16,709 bases of DNA from JAKBCQ01 sp021807585 (GCA_027325115.1 DAHWFG010000443.1:1-16709), one strand, 5' to 3'. Numbered from the stretch's first letter, positions 8,368-15,833 are shown. Notes: generated from the sequence alone by a model not told the origin. Numbers and translations: made by a program.

Positions 8368-9333
8368 TTAAAAATCCCCCGCGTTGAACGTCCCCATCGC
8401 GATCCATACGCTCGGATTGATTCCGTTCGTGGCCGATATCACCCGTCCGTCACCCATCAATACATTGACGATCCCAGGATGATAGGATCTCGGAGCGAAT
8501 AATCCAAACCCAAAATTGGTTTTCCCCGCCCCACAATCGGGTCGAGGATCGTTCGGCCTCCCATTATGGTTGTAATTCGCATTGAAGAATCCCGCGAGCA
8601 TCCAGTAGCGTCCGGCCTCAACCTGCCAGCTATAATCCTGGCAAGCAAGACATTCTGGAATATACTTTTCATCGCCATGATTCATAATCAATACGTTCGG
8701 CCATCGATCATCTCGTGGGTATCCATTCGACGCCGAACCGAAACTTCCCCCGATTCGTTCACTCACGAATGCGGTGTTCGATAGTCCATCCGTCACGCTC
8801 GCCACGCTGGGAAATACGTGAAACGTGAAAGGACCGTCAAATACCGAATGACCTGGAATCAAGAATCTCCCACGGTTGAATCGATACGAATTCAAATGCC
8901 TCGATTCTCCATCGCTTGGGCAAAGAAAGACCGAGATCCTGGTGTTTCGAGCCGTGTGGTTTTCCATCGTCGGGAATTCGGGTGTTTCCACGGTGTTAAA
9001 ATCAAAATTGATCGAGTTGAAAAGCAATCCTTGATCCAATTGCGGCAATATGAATGTGATTTCCGAGTAATTATCCACCATACCGACTTTACTCCACATG
9101 AAGCCGGGAGGAAACATGTTATGCACCGTATGGTATGCGTTCATCGCAATGCCGATCTGGTGCAAATTCGATACACATTGCGCCCTTCGAGCCGATTCCC
9201 GCGCCGATTGAACAGCAGGTAATAAAAGCCCGACCAGTAAACCGATAATTGCAATCACAACCAACGCTTCGATGAGCGTGAAACCGCCGCTTAAGCGTCG
9301 ATTTTGGCCGTTTTCAGATCGTCGTTCAACCAT
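8368..9333 (-). CDS. DUF1559 prepilin-type N-terminal cleavage/methylation protein
   Basis: This is a 321-residue planctomycete pseudopilin. A short basic leader (NGQNRRLSGG, 8-17) precedes FTLIEALVVIAIIGLLVGLL, with the prepilin peptidase site at G17-F18 and the conserved E22 at +5. The hydrophobic helix runs on through PAVQSARESARRAQC, the classical start of DUF1559. The C-terminal region has the DUF1559 ending SYHPGIVNVLMGDGRV (H followed by DG), and WIAMGTFNAGDF near the end. Such proteins are inserted in the inner membrane and probably assembled or exported by type IV pilus/type II secretion-like machinery; individual functions are unknown. The 268-bp gap upstream, after the sigma factor gene, contains an A/T-rich GAATATCTATAG (9446-9457) that could serve as a -10 region, but without a convincing -35 box. 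Confidence 0.95.
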   Translation of the reverse strand: MVERRSENGQNRRLSGGFTLIEALVVIAIIGLLVGLLLPAVQSARESARRAQCVSNLHQIGIAMNAYHTVHNMFPPGFMWSKVGMVDNYSEITFILPQLDQGLLFNSINFDFNTVETPEFPTMENHTARNTRISVFLCPSDGESRHLNSYRFNRGRFLIPGHSVFDGPFTFHVFPSVASVTDGLSNTAFVSERIGGSFGSASNGYPRDDRWPNVLIMNHGDEKYIPECLACQDYSWQVEAGRYWMLAGFFNANYNHNGRPNDPRPDCGAGKTNFGFGLFAPRSYHPGIVNVLMGDGRVISATNGINPSVWIAMGTFNAGDF

Positions 9334-9601
9334 CGGTTCGATTCCCGATCGTTCTCGGAAGTCGTTTCATCAGAGAATGGATTCGATCAGCTCGCATTCA
9401 CGTTCGCCGAGGATCTTCGCCTTGGCCGTGTCGAATACTCGCCTCTATAGATATTCCCCTTTTCGCCGGCCGATTTCGGAAAAAAACTGGGTCGATTTCG
9501 AAGATTACGAGGATTTGGCTATGAATCTTTCGCCGCGGTTTGATCCGACTCGAATCGGTTGTCTCACCATGGTCGAATTTGACCCGAATCGTAATCAATG
9601 G

Positions 9602-10255
9602 TCACGACGATCGACTCTTTCTCATCACCCCGATCGAATTCAGATGATACCAAACACAATCTTTGGCGCGTTTGACGAGTCTCCTCAACTCCTTGGGATC
9701 ACTTGTTCCATTGCGAAAAATCGCCTCATAGGCAGAGTAAGATCGCTCTCGGCGGAGGATCAAATCCAAAACCTGATTGTGCTCGATCGACAATTTCCGT
9801 CGAATCGAATCGATCTTGGCGAGAACGAGTTCACAGCTCTCGATTTGTTCGAGTTCGATCGCGGGATTATCGTTCTCGCTCCAGAGCGAATCCATTTCGC
9901 GACCGTTGAGTTCGGCAAAAGCCTTGATCGCGTGGGATGGATCATCCGCATGGTTCGACCGCCTCATTCGTGACAGCAATTTGATCCGTTTCATTTGAGC
10001 GACGCCCCAGAGAAAAGCGTCGATTGAACCGAGCGCGGGATCAAATCGCGCCGGTCCATCAAGAACCTGCATCACAGCGTCGGCCGCCGCGCTATCACCA
10101 AAGTCTGGATCGTCTTGAGGATAACGCGCGCGGAGTCGTTGAGAAAGATGCGGAACGTAAAACTCCGCGAACGCTTCTCGAGCGCGAGCGTCGCCGTCCC
10201 TCGCGGCTACGAAAAGGCGCTCCAACGACCGCGGTTCACCGTCGTGACTATTCAT
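9602..10255 (-). CDS. ECF-like RNA polymerase sigma factor
   Basis: This is a 217-residue protein of sigma-70 family size for the ECF group. Region 2 is recognisable in the first half: YVPHLSQRLRARYPQ, then DSAAADAVMQVLD (about 53-65), and SIDAFLWGVAQMKRIKLLSRMRRS (about 77-100), the part that melts and contacts the -10 element in this family. The C-terminal part (SIEHNQVLDLILRRERSYSAYEAIFRNGTSDPKE and LVKRAKDCVWYHL; about 152-205) has the spacing of region 4 with a helix-turn-helix. No transmembrane segment or anti-sigma gene is adjacent. It sits at the head of the surface-protein cluster on the same strand, so control of that cluster is plausible but unproven. The start codon lies inside an A/T inverted repeat and has no Shine-Dalgarno site. 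Confidence 0.8.
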   Translation of the reverse strand: MNSHDGEPRSLERLFVAARDGDARAREAFAEFYVPHLSQRLRARYPQDDPDFGDSAAADAVMQVLDGPARFDPALGSIDAFLWGVAQMKRIKLLSRMRRSNHADDPSHAIKAFAELNGREMDSLWSENDNPAIELEQIESCELVLAKIDSIRRKLSIEHNQVLDLILRRERSYSAYEAIFRNGTSDPKELRRLVKRAKDCVWYHLNSIGVMRKSRSS

Positions 10256-10277
10256 TATATATATAAATATATATAAT
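10254..10277 (-). repeat. perfect all-A/T inverted repeat overlapping the sigma-factor start codon
   Basis: Two 11-base arms of alternating A/T (ATTATATATAT and its exact complement) are separated by 2 nt. The inner edge of the repeat includes the A and T of the ATG at 10255. In the mRNA this could form an 11-bp A-U hairpin that hides the start codon. As DNA it is also an ideal operator or easily melted promoter element. Confidence 0.7.
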
Positions 10278-10599
10278 AGTTTGTCGTGTATCCGACCCTG
10301 TTCCGACAGAATCGAAATTTAGCATAACTTGTCCGAGCTACGATCGTCAAGAGCCTGCGAACGAGGATTCGCGATGACGCGGTTCGTCGCTCGCACGCCG
10401 ATTTCTTACATTCGCCGGTCGATCGTCATCGCCGACGGATCGGTCGATGTGCTTCTGGTCTTGAGCCCTAACTCATTTAAGTCTCGGCGGATCGGTAATC
10501 CGTAATGCATATATATTAGTTATTATTAAACATAATGATAAGAAGATCGGCTTCTGTACCGAGTTGTGGTCAAGAAAAGACGTCTCTTTGGGCCGATTC
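10278..10599. other. intergenic region between the STAS-FHA gene and the sigma factor gene
   Basis: No coding sequence was found in these 322 bp. On the minus strand, after the STAS-FHA stop, there is a weak hairpin AGAAG-CCGAT-CTTCT (10541-10555) without a proper T run, then an A/T-rich stretch (about 10506-10545), then the candidate sigma-factor promoter. No tRNA-like or known riboswitch pattern was recognised. Confidence 0.5.
10321..10350 (-). promoter_or_regulatory. candidate sigma70-type promoter for the sigma factor gene
   Basis: TTGACG (10350-10345) and TATGCT (10326-10321) on the minus strand, 18 nt apart. The boxes match the consensus at 5 of 6 and 4 of 6 positions. A transcript would have a leader of roughly 55-60 nt ending in the A/T inverted repeat. 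Confidence 0.35.
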
Positions 10600-12156
10600 T
10601 CACGGCCATTCGGCGAGGACGGCCTCTTCGACCGCGGCGTAGCATTCGATGAGCATCGGCAGGCGGACGCGTTCGAAGGTCGATTGAACGCGGGGCGGGA
10701 CCTCGGCGAGGCGGAGCGCGCCTCCGTCGCGGTCGAGACGCAGGTGGTGCGCCACGAGGACGCCGATCCCGCGGCTCGACACCCCCGACACGTGCTTGAG
10801 GTTGAGCACCACGCGACGCGGCACGGGACGATCGATCAGCTCGATCAAAAGCGCGCGGAGCGAATCAATCGTCGCGTGTTCATCCAGGCGATTGAACCTT
10901 GGCGTGACGACGACCGCCCCCTCCGAGAGCGTCACGTGAACGCGTCTCCCCGCGGTTTCAAAGTCGTCGTCGGCGAGCGATTGCGATTCGATCAAAGAAT
11001 CGTCGTCGTCGATCGCGCCGTCGTCGCGCCCCGTCTCGAGCCAGAGTGAAATGAACTGATCAAGCGATTGACTGTTCATTAAATCATAGCCGACGACGAC
11101 GGTGAAACGAAGCGGGCCGATCTGGATCCGGTCGCCGTGATGGAGCGGGATATCGCGATTTTTGATGATTGAACCGTTGACGATCGTTCCGTTCATGCTT
11201 CCCAGGTCGCGTGCGAGGAAGATCGATTCGAGCCGTTCGATCGCGGCGTGGACGCGGCTTACGGTCGGCGATTCGGCTCGGATGTGGCAGGATGCGTCTC
11301 GACCGATGAGGAAGCGAGCGCCTCGGACGGGGATAAAATGACCTCGCCTCGGCCCGTCCTCGCAGATCAGCCAGAATGGGATTTCGTCGTCGCGCCACAA
11401 TTCCTCGGGGGGTTGATCGTCAAACGTCAGAAGCGGATCGGACTCGTCGGCGGAATCGATCGTGCGGGAGGCTTCGCGGGGGGATCGCGTGAGGAGCGCC
11501 GAGAGGATTGAAACGGGGAGCGGTCGCGGTCCCGAATGTTCAGGCCAAGGATGTTCGAGCGCCGCCTTGACGTCTGGAAAAATTTCGGATTCGGTCAAGA
11601 TCCCCGTGATCAAAAAAATTTCGGCGAGATCGCGATTCGGCAAGCTGATTCTCATCTCGCCTCCCGTCGCCGCGGCGCAGCGTCGGCGAGCCTCGGTTAT
11701 GATCGCGACGATCCGGCTCGACATCCGTTCGACGCGTCCGAAATCGATCAGCAAGCGATGATATCCCATATCGATCAGCTCGCCGAAATCGACCGATAAT
11801 TCAAAAAGCGTTTCTTCTTTAATCAGTTGCGAATCGAGGAGCGAGACGACGGCGAGGTCTCTTCTCCTTTCGACGCGAAATCGCGACCACGTTTCTCCTC
11901 GGCCCCCCTTGCCCGCTTTATCGCGGCCGCCGCGGTTCTTGCCGGCGTTGCGCCGAGCGAGCGAATCGAGATCAATCTGAATGTTCTGATTGATCACGTC
12001 GGCGAGCGAATTGTTCAAGTCGAATCCATCGATAATGGAGACGACCCAGTCTTCGATATCGCGTTCGCGATCGATCGGTTCAAACTCGTCGGTGTACGGA
12101 TCGCGACGAACCTTCGCCGAATCGCGATCGCCGACGGGGGACGCTGCGCGCGGCAT
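10600..12156 (-). CDS. STAS-FHA-STAS regulatory protein
   Basis: This 518-residue cytoplasmic protein has no membrane segment. Domain order: an acidic N-terminal part (to about 65), a Gly/Lys/Arg-rich linker (70-90), a first STAS/anti-sigma-factor-antagonist-like domain (about 95-203; LLIDFGRVERMSSRIVAII at 135-153), a spacer, an FHA domain (about 261-353) with the phosphothreonine-binding residues G285-R286, S300 and H303 in SRVHAAIE, and N322-G323 in SMNGT, then a second STAS domain (about 404-518; VVLNLKHVSGVSSRGIGVLVAHH at 449-471). STAS domains typically bind or are phosphorylated by anti-sigma kinases; FHA domains bind phosphothreonine from Hanks-type kinases. The protein could therefore link Ser/Thr phosphorylation to a partner-switching system (inference). 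The start ATG at 12156 has AAAGG about 9 nt before it. No kinase or phosphatase gene is next to it. Confidence 0.85.
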   Translation of the reverse strand: MPRAASPVGDRDSAKVRRDPYTDEFEPIDRERDIEDWVVSIIDGFDLNNSLADVINQNIQIDLDSLARRNAGKNRGGRDKAGKGGRGETWSRFRVERRRDLAVVSLLDSQLIKEETLFELSVDFGELIDMGYHRLLIDFGRVERMSSRIVAIITEARRRCAAATGGEMRISLPNRDLAEIFLITGILTESEIFPDVKAALEHPWPEHSGPRPLPVSILSALLTRSPREASRTIDSADESDPLLTFDDQPPEELWRDDEIPFWLICEDGPRRGHFIPVRGARFLIGRDASCHIRAESPTVSRVHAAIERLESIFLARDLGSMNGTIVNGSIIKNRDIPLHHGDRIQIGPLRFTVVVGYDLMNSQSLDQFISLWLETGRDDGAIDDDDSLIESQSLADDDFETAGRRVHVTLSEGAVVVTPRFNRLDEHATIDSLRALLIELIDRPVPRRVVLNLKHVSGVSSRGIGVLVAHHLRLDRDGGALRLAEVPPRVQSTFERVRLPMLIECYAAVEEAVLAEWP

Positions 12157-12442
12157 AACTCCACGCCTTTCCAGGTTAACGACGCGAACTCGCCGAAGAT
12201 CGACGCGATAGATGTGAACACGCCCGGGCGAACTTCGCCCTCATCGCGTTTCGATCCGACCATCGATCTCAACGATGATCTTAAAACTCATAGCGAGTTT
12301 GGATCGCGATATGTCCCGAAAAAATCCTTCGGCACGCGAAACGCGCGTTCGAAGCGTGATCGACGCGCGAATCGCTCGATCGCGGCGTAAATCAAGCGTT
12401 AAAACCGACGAATCGTCCCCATAATTCTTTCGATGAGGCGAA
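12157..12442. other. intergenic region upstream of the STAS-FHA-STAS gene
   Basis: I see no gene here. A 6-bp inverted repeat, AAACTC(N5)GAGTTT, at 12284-12300 is the only structure that stands out. It should hold the promoter of the STAS-FHA-STAS gene, but no convincing -35/-10 pair was found. Confidence 0.4.
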
Positions 12443-12444
12443 TT

Positions 12445-12531
12445 TTAAAAAAGACGCGGAAATCCCGCGCCGATCGAAGCGTCTTCGGCCGCGCATCCAA
12501 AACAATGTACGCAGGCGTGCGTTAAAACCAT
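12445..12531 (-). CDS. possible leaderless 28-residue Cys-containing peptide
   Basis: From an ATG at 12531 the minus strand encodes 28 residues, starting MVLTHACVHCFGCAAED, with three Cys and two His within 10 residues, then a stop TAA within the T tract of a terminator. There is no Shine-Dalgarno site, but the predicted transcription start of the promoter at 12540-12568 falls 1-2 nt from the ATG, as in leaderless mRNAs. The frame is also open upstream to an ATG at 12642. It may be a chance frame in a small RNA; I keep it only as a candidate. Confidence 0.2.
   Translation of the reverse strand: MVLTHACVHCFGCAAEDASIGAGFPRLF
12447..12471 (-). terminator. intrinsic terminator of the small orphan unit
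   Basis: On the minus strand GGCGCGG (12471-12465) pairs with CCGCGTC (12459-12453) with one G-U pair and a 5-nt GATTT loop, and TTTTTT follows (12452-12447). An alternative outer stem, AAGACGC (12485-12479) with GCGTCTT (12457-12451), competes with it, so two folds are possible. Confidence 0.7.
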
Positions 12532-12532
12532 T
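12447..12532 (-). ncRNA. candidate small transcript with own promoter and terminator
   Basis: Between the sulfate operon terminator and the STAS-FHA-STAS gene, a sigma70-like promoter (12540-12568) is followed about 70-85 nt later by a hairpin with a T6 tract. No annotated-size gene lies between them. This layout fits a small RNA of about 85 nt, or a leaderless micro-ORF. I do not recognise it as any known RNA family. Confidence 0.35.
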
Positions 12533-12539
12533 AAGATTG

Positions 12540-12568
12540 ATTGTATCTTGATCTTTAGTCGCCGTCGA
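12540..12568 (-). promoter_or_regulatory. candidate promoter of the small orphan unit
   Basis: TCGACG (12568-12563) and TACAAT (12545-12540) on the minus strand with a 17-nt spacer: 4 of 6 and 5 of 6 matches to the sigma70 consensus. The start of transcription would fall around 12532. Confidence 0.4.
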
Positions 12569-12642
12569 GCGTTCGGTTCGCGTCGACGGATGGAACCGAC
12601 CGCGACGCCCGAACGCGGCGTGCGTGCGACGGTTTCCGTCAT

Positions 12643-12680
12643 AAGAAAGGCGGGTTTCGCGACGATTCGCTCAACCCGCC
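12643..12680 (-). terminator. strong intrinsic terminator of the cysH-rrf2-sat/cysC operon
   Basis: 18 nt after the sat/cysC stop codon, GGCGGGTT (12680-12673) pairs perfectly with AACCCGCC (12656-12649). The loop has a further GCGA/TCGC stem, and TTTCTT follows (12648-12643). Confidence 0.85.
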
Positions 12681-12698
12681 CGCGGTAAGTCCCGGTAA

Positions 12699-14426
12699 TC
12701 AAACGTGACCGTGATGCGAGATGTAACCGAGTTCGATCAGTTTATCGATCATCCGATCGGCGCATTCCTGCACCGAGAGTTTACTGGTATCGAGCACGAC
12801 CTCGGGGTTGAGCGGCGCCTCGTAAGGATCGTCGACGCCGGTGAATCCTTTAATCTCGCCGGCTCGCGCTTTGGCGTAAAGTCCTTTGACGTCGCGCTGT
12901 TCGCAAACCTCGATCGGCGTATCGCAATAGACCTCGACGAAGTTCCCTTTCGTCGATTGTCGCGCGTTGTCGCGGGTTGCGCGGTACGGGCTGATCACCG
13001 AGCAGAGCGTCGTGCCGCCGTGTTGCGCCACGAGCCCCGCCACGTATCCAACCCGGTTGATGTTCGCGTCGCGATCCTCTTTGCTGAATCCGAGACCTTT
13101 GGAGAGGTGGGTGCGGATTTCATCACCGTCGAGGAGCGAAACGTCGCGGCCGAATTCGGCGAGACGTTCCACAAGCGCGTGCGCGACCGTGCTCTTGCCC
13201 GATCCCGAAAGCCCTGTGAACCAGATCGTCAATCCCTGGCGATGTTTGGGGGGATTCGCCTCGGCGAGGATCGCCGCGACCGCGGGTCGAGAGAACCATT
13301 CGGGGAGCGCGATTCCCTTGGCGAGATAATCGTCGCGGACCTGTGTGCCCGAGATGTCGGCGGTTCGAACCCCTTTGGGGACCTCGTCGACGGGGGCGTA
13401 TTTATCGTCGTCGGGCAGATAAACCATCTGTTTGAAATCGACCATACCCATGCCGATTTCTTTTTGATGCTTGGCCATCGCCTCTTGCGCCGCGTAGGGG
13501 TCGTAGAACGGCTTGCCCGAGCTGTCTTTGCCCGGACCGGCGTGATCGCGGCCGACGATGAAATCGGTGCAGCCGTGGTTGCGCCTGATGATCGCGTGGA
13601 GCAGAACCTCGCGCGGGCCCGCCATCCGCATCGCAAGCGGCAACAGGCTCAAAACCACCGACCCCGGTTCGTAGTAATTATCCACCAAGGCGCGATAACA
13701 GCGCACTCGCGTGAAGTGATCAACATCTCCGGGTTTGGTGACGCCGACGACGGGGTGAATCAGCAGCCCTCCGCCGATCTGTTGGGCGGCGCGTTTGGTG
13801 AGTTCTTCGTGAGCCCGGTGGAGCGGGTTGCGCGTTTGGAACGCGACGACCTTCTTCCAGCCGAGCTCGGCGAACGTCTTGCGCAGTTCGGCGGGAGTTC
13901 GTCTCAGTTCCACGAAATCGTGGTGCGGAGGCGTGCGAAGCACCTCGAGCCGCCCCGCGGCGTAATGGCCGGGCTGACGGTTGAGCCATGCGACCGACGG
14001 ATGCCTGGAATCGGTCGATCCATAAGCGAGCTTGGATTCGCGATCTTTGTCAATCGCGTAAATTTCTTCAACATGAAGGAACGCGAGCAAATTGCCGTAG
14101 ACGTCGCGAAGCGCCAGGGTTTTTCCCTCGGCGATTCCTTCGCCCGGTTTAACGGGAAGGACGATCGGCAGGGGCCAAAGCGTTCCGTCGACGAGCCGTT
14201 GTTCCTCGAGCACTCGGTTGTAATCGGCTTTGCCGAGAAAGCCTTTAAGGGGTGAGAACGCGCCCTCGGCGAGGAGTTCGAGATCGCAGAGGGGGCGTTC
14301 GTCGAGCGTGACGCTCGCGTGATCCTTGGCGGTCGCTTTCATTTCGGCGGCGCGCGCGGAATCGACCAGTAAATTGACCAAGATCCCGCCGTAAGGCGGG
14401 TTCAAACCGTCGTCCAATGAGGACAT
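12699..14426 (-). CDS. sat/cysC: bifunctional sulfate adenylyltransferase / adenylylsulfate kinase
   Basis: The enzyme activates sulfate to APS (ATP sulfurylase) and phosphorylates APS to PAPS (APS kinase). I choose the ATG at 14426 (575 residues, MSSLDDGLNPPYGG), the usual family N-terminus; the frame runs open to 14558 but that extension looks unlike the family. The ATP sulfurylase part (about 1-390) has QTRNPLHRAHEEL at 197-209 with the HxxH nucleotide motif, and GRDHAGPG at 293-300. The APS kinase part (about 400-575) has the P-loop FTGLSGSGKS at 403-412, and LDGDEIR followed by LGFSKEDRDANI. Both active sites look intact. It is the last gene of the operon, 166 bp after the rrf2-type gene, and is followed by a strong terminator. 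That 166-bp gap may hold a second promoter (TTGCCG, 18 nt, TATTTT), but this is weak. Confidence 0.95.
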   Translation of the reverse strand: MSSLDDGLNPPYGGILVNLLVDSARAAEMKATAKDHASVTLDERPLCDLELLAEGAFSPLKGFLGKADYNRVLEEQRLVDGTLWPLPIVLPVKPGEGIAEGKTLALRDVYGNLLAFLHVEEIYAIDKDRESKLAYGSTDSRHPSVAWLNRQPGHYAAGRLEVLRTPPHHDFVELRRTPAELRKTFAELGWKKVVAFQTRNPLHRAHEELTKRAAQQIGGGLLIHPVVGVTKPGDVDHFTRVRCYRALVDNYYEPGSVVLSLLPLAMRMAGPREVLLHAIIRRNHGCTDFIVGRDHAGPGKDSSGKPFYDPYAAQEAMAKHQKEIGMGMVDFKQMVYLPDDDKYAPVDEVPKGVRTADISGTQVRDDYLAKGIALPEWFSRPAVAAILAEANPPKHRQGLTIWFTGLSGSGKSTVAHALVERLAEFGRDVSLLDGDEIRTHLSKGLGFSKEDRDANINRVGYVAGLVAQHGGTTLCSVISPYRATRDNARQSTKGNFVEVYCDTPIEVCEQRDVKGLYAKARAGEIKGFTGVDDPYEAPLNPEVVLDTSKLSVQECADRMIDKLIELGYISHHGHV

Positions 14427-14592
14427 GATCGTAAGTAACTCCGAATTCAAGGTACGGACATCAATAACACGTTCAAGCAAGCATTCGCGAAACCGTTTCC
14501 AACCGAAAGTGCGATCGCGCGAGTTCCTAAAATAGAGGATACGGCCGACGTTCGGCAACCGCGATCGAGCGCCGATCCGTCGAAGTTCGGCT

Positions 14593-15006
14593 TTAGATCG
14601 TCCATTCGGGGGGCGCCGCGAAGGCCGCGATTTGCGCGATCGTCGTTTGGGTGAGGACCGAACTCTCGGCCTCTCGGACGCGATTCCAGACCGTCGCGAG
14701 GGCTCGTGCGACCGATTCGTGCTTGGGCCTCGGCGGTTCCTCGGGACCGTCGATCGCCGCCAAAACCTCGGCGAAGGTGATGCGATCCGCCGGCCTCGCG
14801 AGCCGGTAACCCCCCGACGCGCCCCGCGTGCTCGCCACCAAACCCGCTCCCTTCAGTTGAAGCAGGATCTGCACAAGGTAACGCTCGGGAATCTGATGGC
14901 GTTCGGCGATCGCTCGGATGCGCACGGGCGCCTCGTCGGCGCGGTGTCGCGCCAATTCCAGCACAGCCAAACACGCGTATTCCGCCTTCGCCGAGATCTT
15001 CAGCAC
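14593..15006 (-). CDS. Rrf2-family transcriptional regulator (CymR-like, no Fe-S cysteines)
   Basis: This 137-residue Rrf2 protein starts at a GTG (15006); the family start ISAKAEYACLAVLELA fits directly. It has the winged helix region IRAIAERHQIPERYLVQILLQLKGAGLV (28-55) and the wing STRGASGGYRLARP (59-72). The only cysteine is C12, so the three-Cys cluster ligands of IscR/NsrR/RirA are missing, as in CymR, which controls cysteine metabolism in Bacillus together with CysK (family knowledge). Its position between cysH and sat/cysC suggests that it regulates this operon, probably by feedback from cysteine or O-acetylserine (inference). GGGAGG lies about 14 nt upstream, a long spacer. Confidence 0.9.
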   Translation of the reverse strand: MLKISAKAEYACLAVLELARHRADEAPVRIRAIAERHQIPERYLVQILLQLKGAGLVASTRGASGGYRLARPADRITFAEVLAAIDGPEEPPRPKHESVARALATVWNRVREAESSVLTQTTIAQIAAFAAPPEWTI

Positions 15007-15074
15007 AGGTAAAGTGATAACCTCCCGATCGCGCCTTCGTGAAATCTCAAGTTAGTTTGTCTCATGCAAATATG

Positions 15075-15833
15075 TTAGAGTTGGCTGCTGTCGAGCGAGT
15101 GCAGGCCGCATTCGGTTTTGGCCTTGCCGGCCCATCGGCCCGAGCGTTCGGATTCTCCCTCGGCGGTCGGCCTGGTGCACGGGAAACATCCGACCGATGA
15201 ATATCCCTGATCGAACATCGGATTGTAAGGGACGTCATGCGCATGGATGAACGCCCAAACTTCGCGTCGCGTCCAGTTGAGCAGCGGGTTGACCTTCACG
15301 AGGCTGAATTTGGCGTCCCAGCCGACGACGGGGGTGCGCGCCCGGTCGGCGGTTTGATCGCCCCGAATCGAAGAGATCCACGCGTCGTAGCCTAAGACGG
15401 CGCGGCGCAAGGGGACGATCTTACGATCGTGGCAGCAGCGATCGGGGTTGGTGACATAAAGCGGGATCGGGTGATCGGCTTCATATTCGGCGACGGTCGT
15501 ATCGGGTTGAACGAGTTCGACGTCGATTCCGTAGCGTTCGCGAACGCGATCGCGCACCGCGAGCGTTTCGGCGAACTGATAGCCCGTATCAAGATTGAAC
15601 ACGCGTAGTTTCGGGTTGATCTCGGCGATCATGTGCAAAAGGACGCACCCCTCGGGTCCGAAGGCGGTCGCCATCGTCAGCTTGCGACCGAACGTTTCGT
15701 TCGCCCAGCAAAGGATTTCGCGCGGGTCGGCGTGCGCCAACCGGCTGTTTTCCTCGGCCCAGTCTCGTGTTTGAAACGATTCCAACCGCATCGCGATCGA
15801 AGGTTCCGGTTGAGTCGGCGGTTCGGCAAGCAT
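15075..15833 (-). CDS. cysH: assimilatory APS/PAPS reductase (Fe-S, APS-reductase type)
   Basis: The enzyme reduces adenylylsulfate to sulfite with thioredoxin as donor. I use the ATG at 15833 (252 residues), which has GGGAG with a 10-nt spacer; a TTG at 15842 would be too close to that site. The adenylyl binding region is TAFGPEG (56-62) and the LDTGYQF loop is at 82-88. The cluster ligands CC (133-134) and CFPC (216-219) are present, as is the catalytic ECGLH (C242) near the C-terminus. The CC/CxxC pattern is that of [4Fe-4S] enzymes that act on APS; classical E. coli-type PAPS reductases lack these four cysteines. It is the first gene of the operon, 68 bp ahead of the rrf2-type gene. No sulfite reductase lies in the window. 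Confidence 0.95.
   Translation of the reverse strand: MLAEPPTQPEPSIAMRLESFQTRDWAEENSRLAHADPREILCWANETFGRKLTMATAFGPEGCVLLHMIAEINPKLRVFNLDTGYQFAETLAVRDRVRERYGIDVELVQPDTTVAEYEADHPIPLYVTNPDRCCHDRKIVPLRRAVLGYDAWISSIRGDQTADRARTPVVGWDAKFSLVKVNPLLNWTRREVWAFIHAHDVPYNPMFDQGYSSVGCFPCTRPTAEGESERSGRWAGKAKTECGLHSLDSSQL

Noticed and set aside
9398..9598. 66-codon minus-strand frame right after the sigma factor
   Set aside because: It uses a TTG start without a ribosome site and has no protein-like features.
9272..9973. 233-codon plus-strand frame over the sigma factor and the gap next to it
   Set aside because: It crosses the sigma gene on the opposite strand and shows no domain; treated as a shadow.
12284..12300. 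Inverted repeat AAACTC(N5)GAGTTT upstream of the STAS-FHA-STAS gene
   Set aside because: Short, without a T tract or linked promoter; could be chance.
12705..14255. 516-codon open frame on the plus strand
   Set aside because: It is exactly antisense to sat/cysC, whose motifs are intact. The frame has no recognisable domain and arises from the high G+C of third codon positions.
14427..14558. 44-residue N-terminal extension of sat/cysC
   Set aside because: Arg-rich sequence unlike the family; the ATG at 14426 gives the usual start and length.
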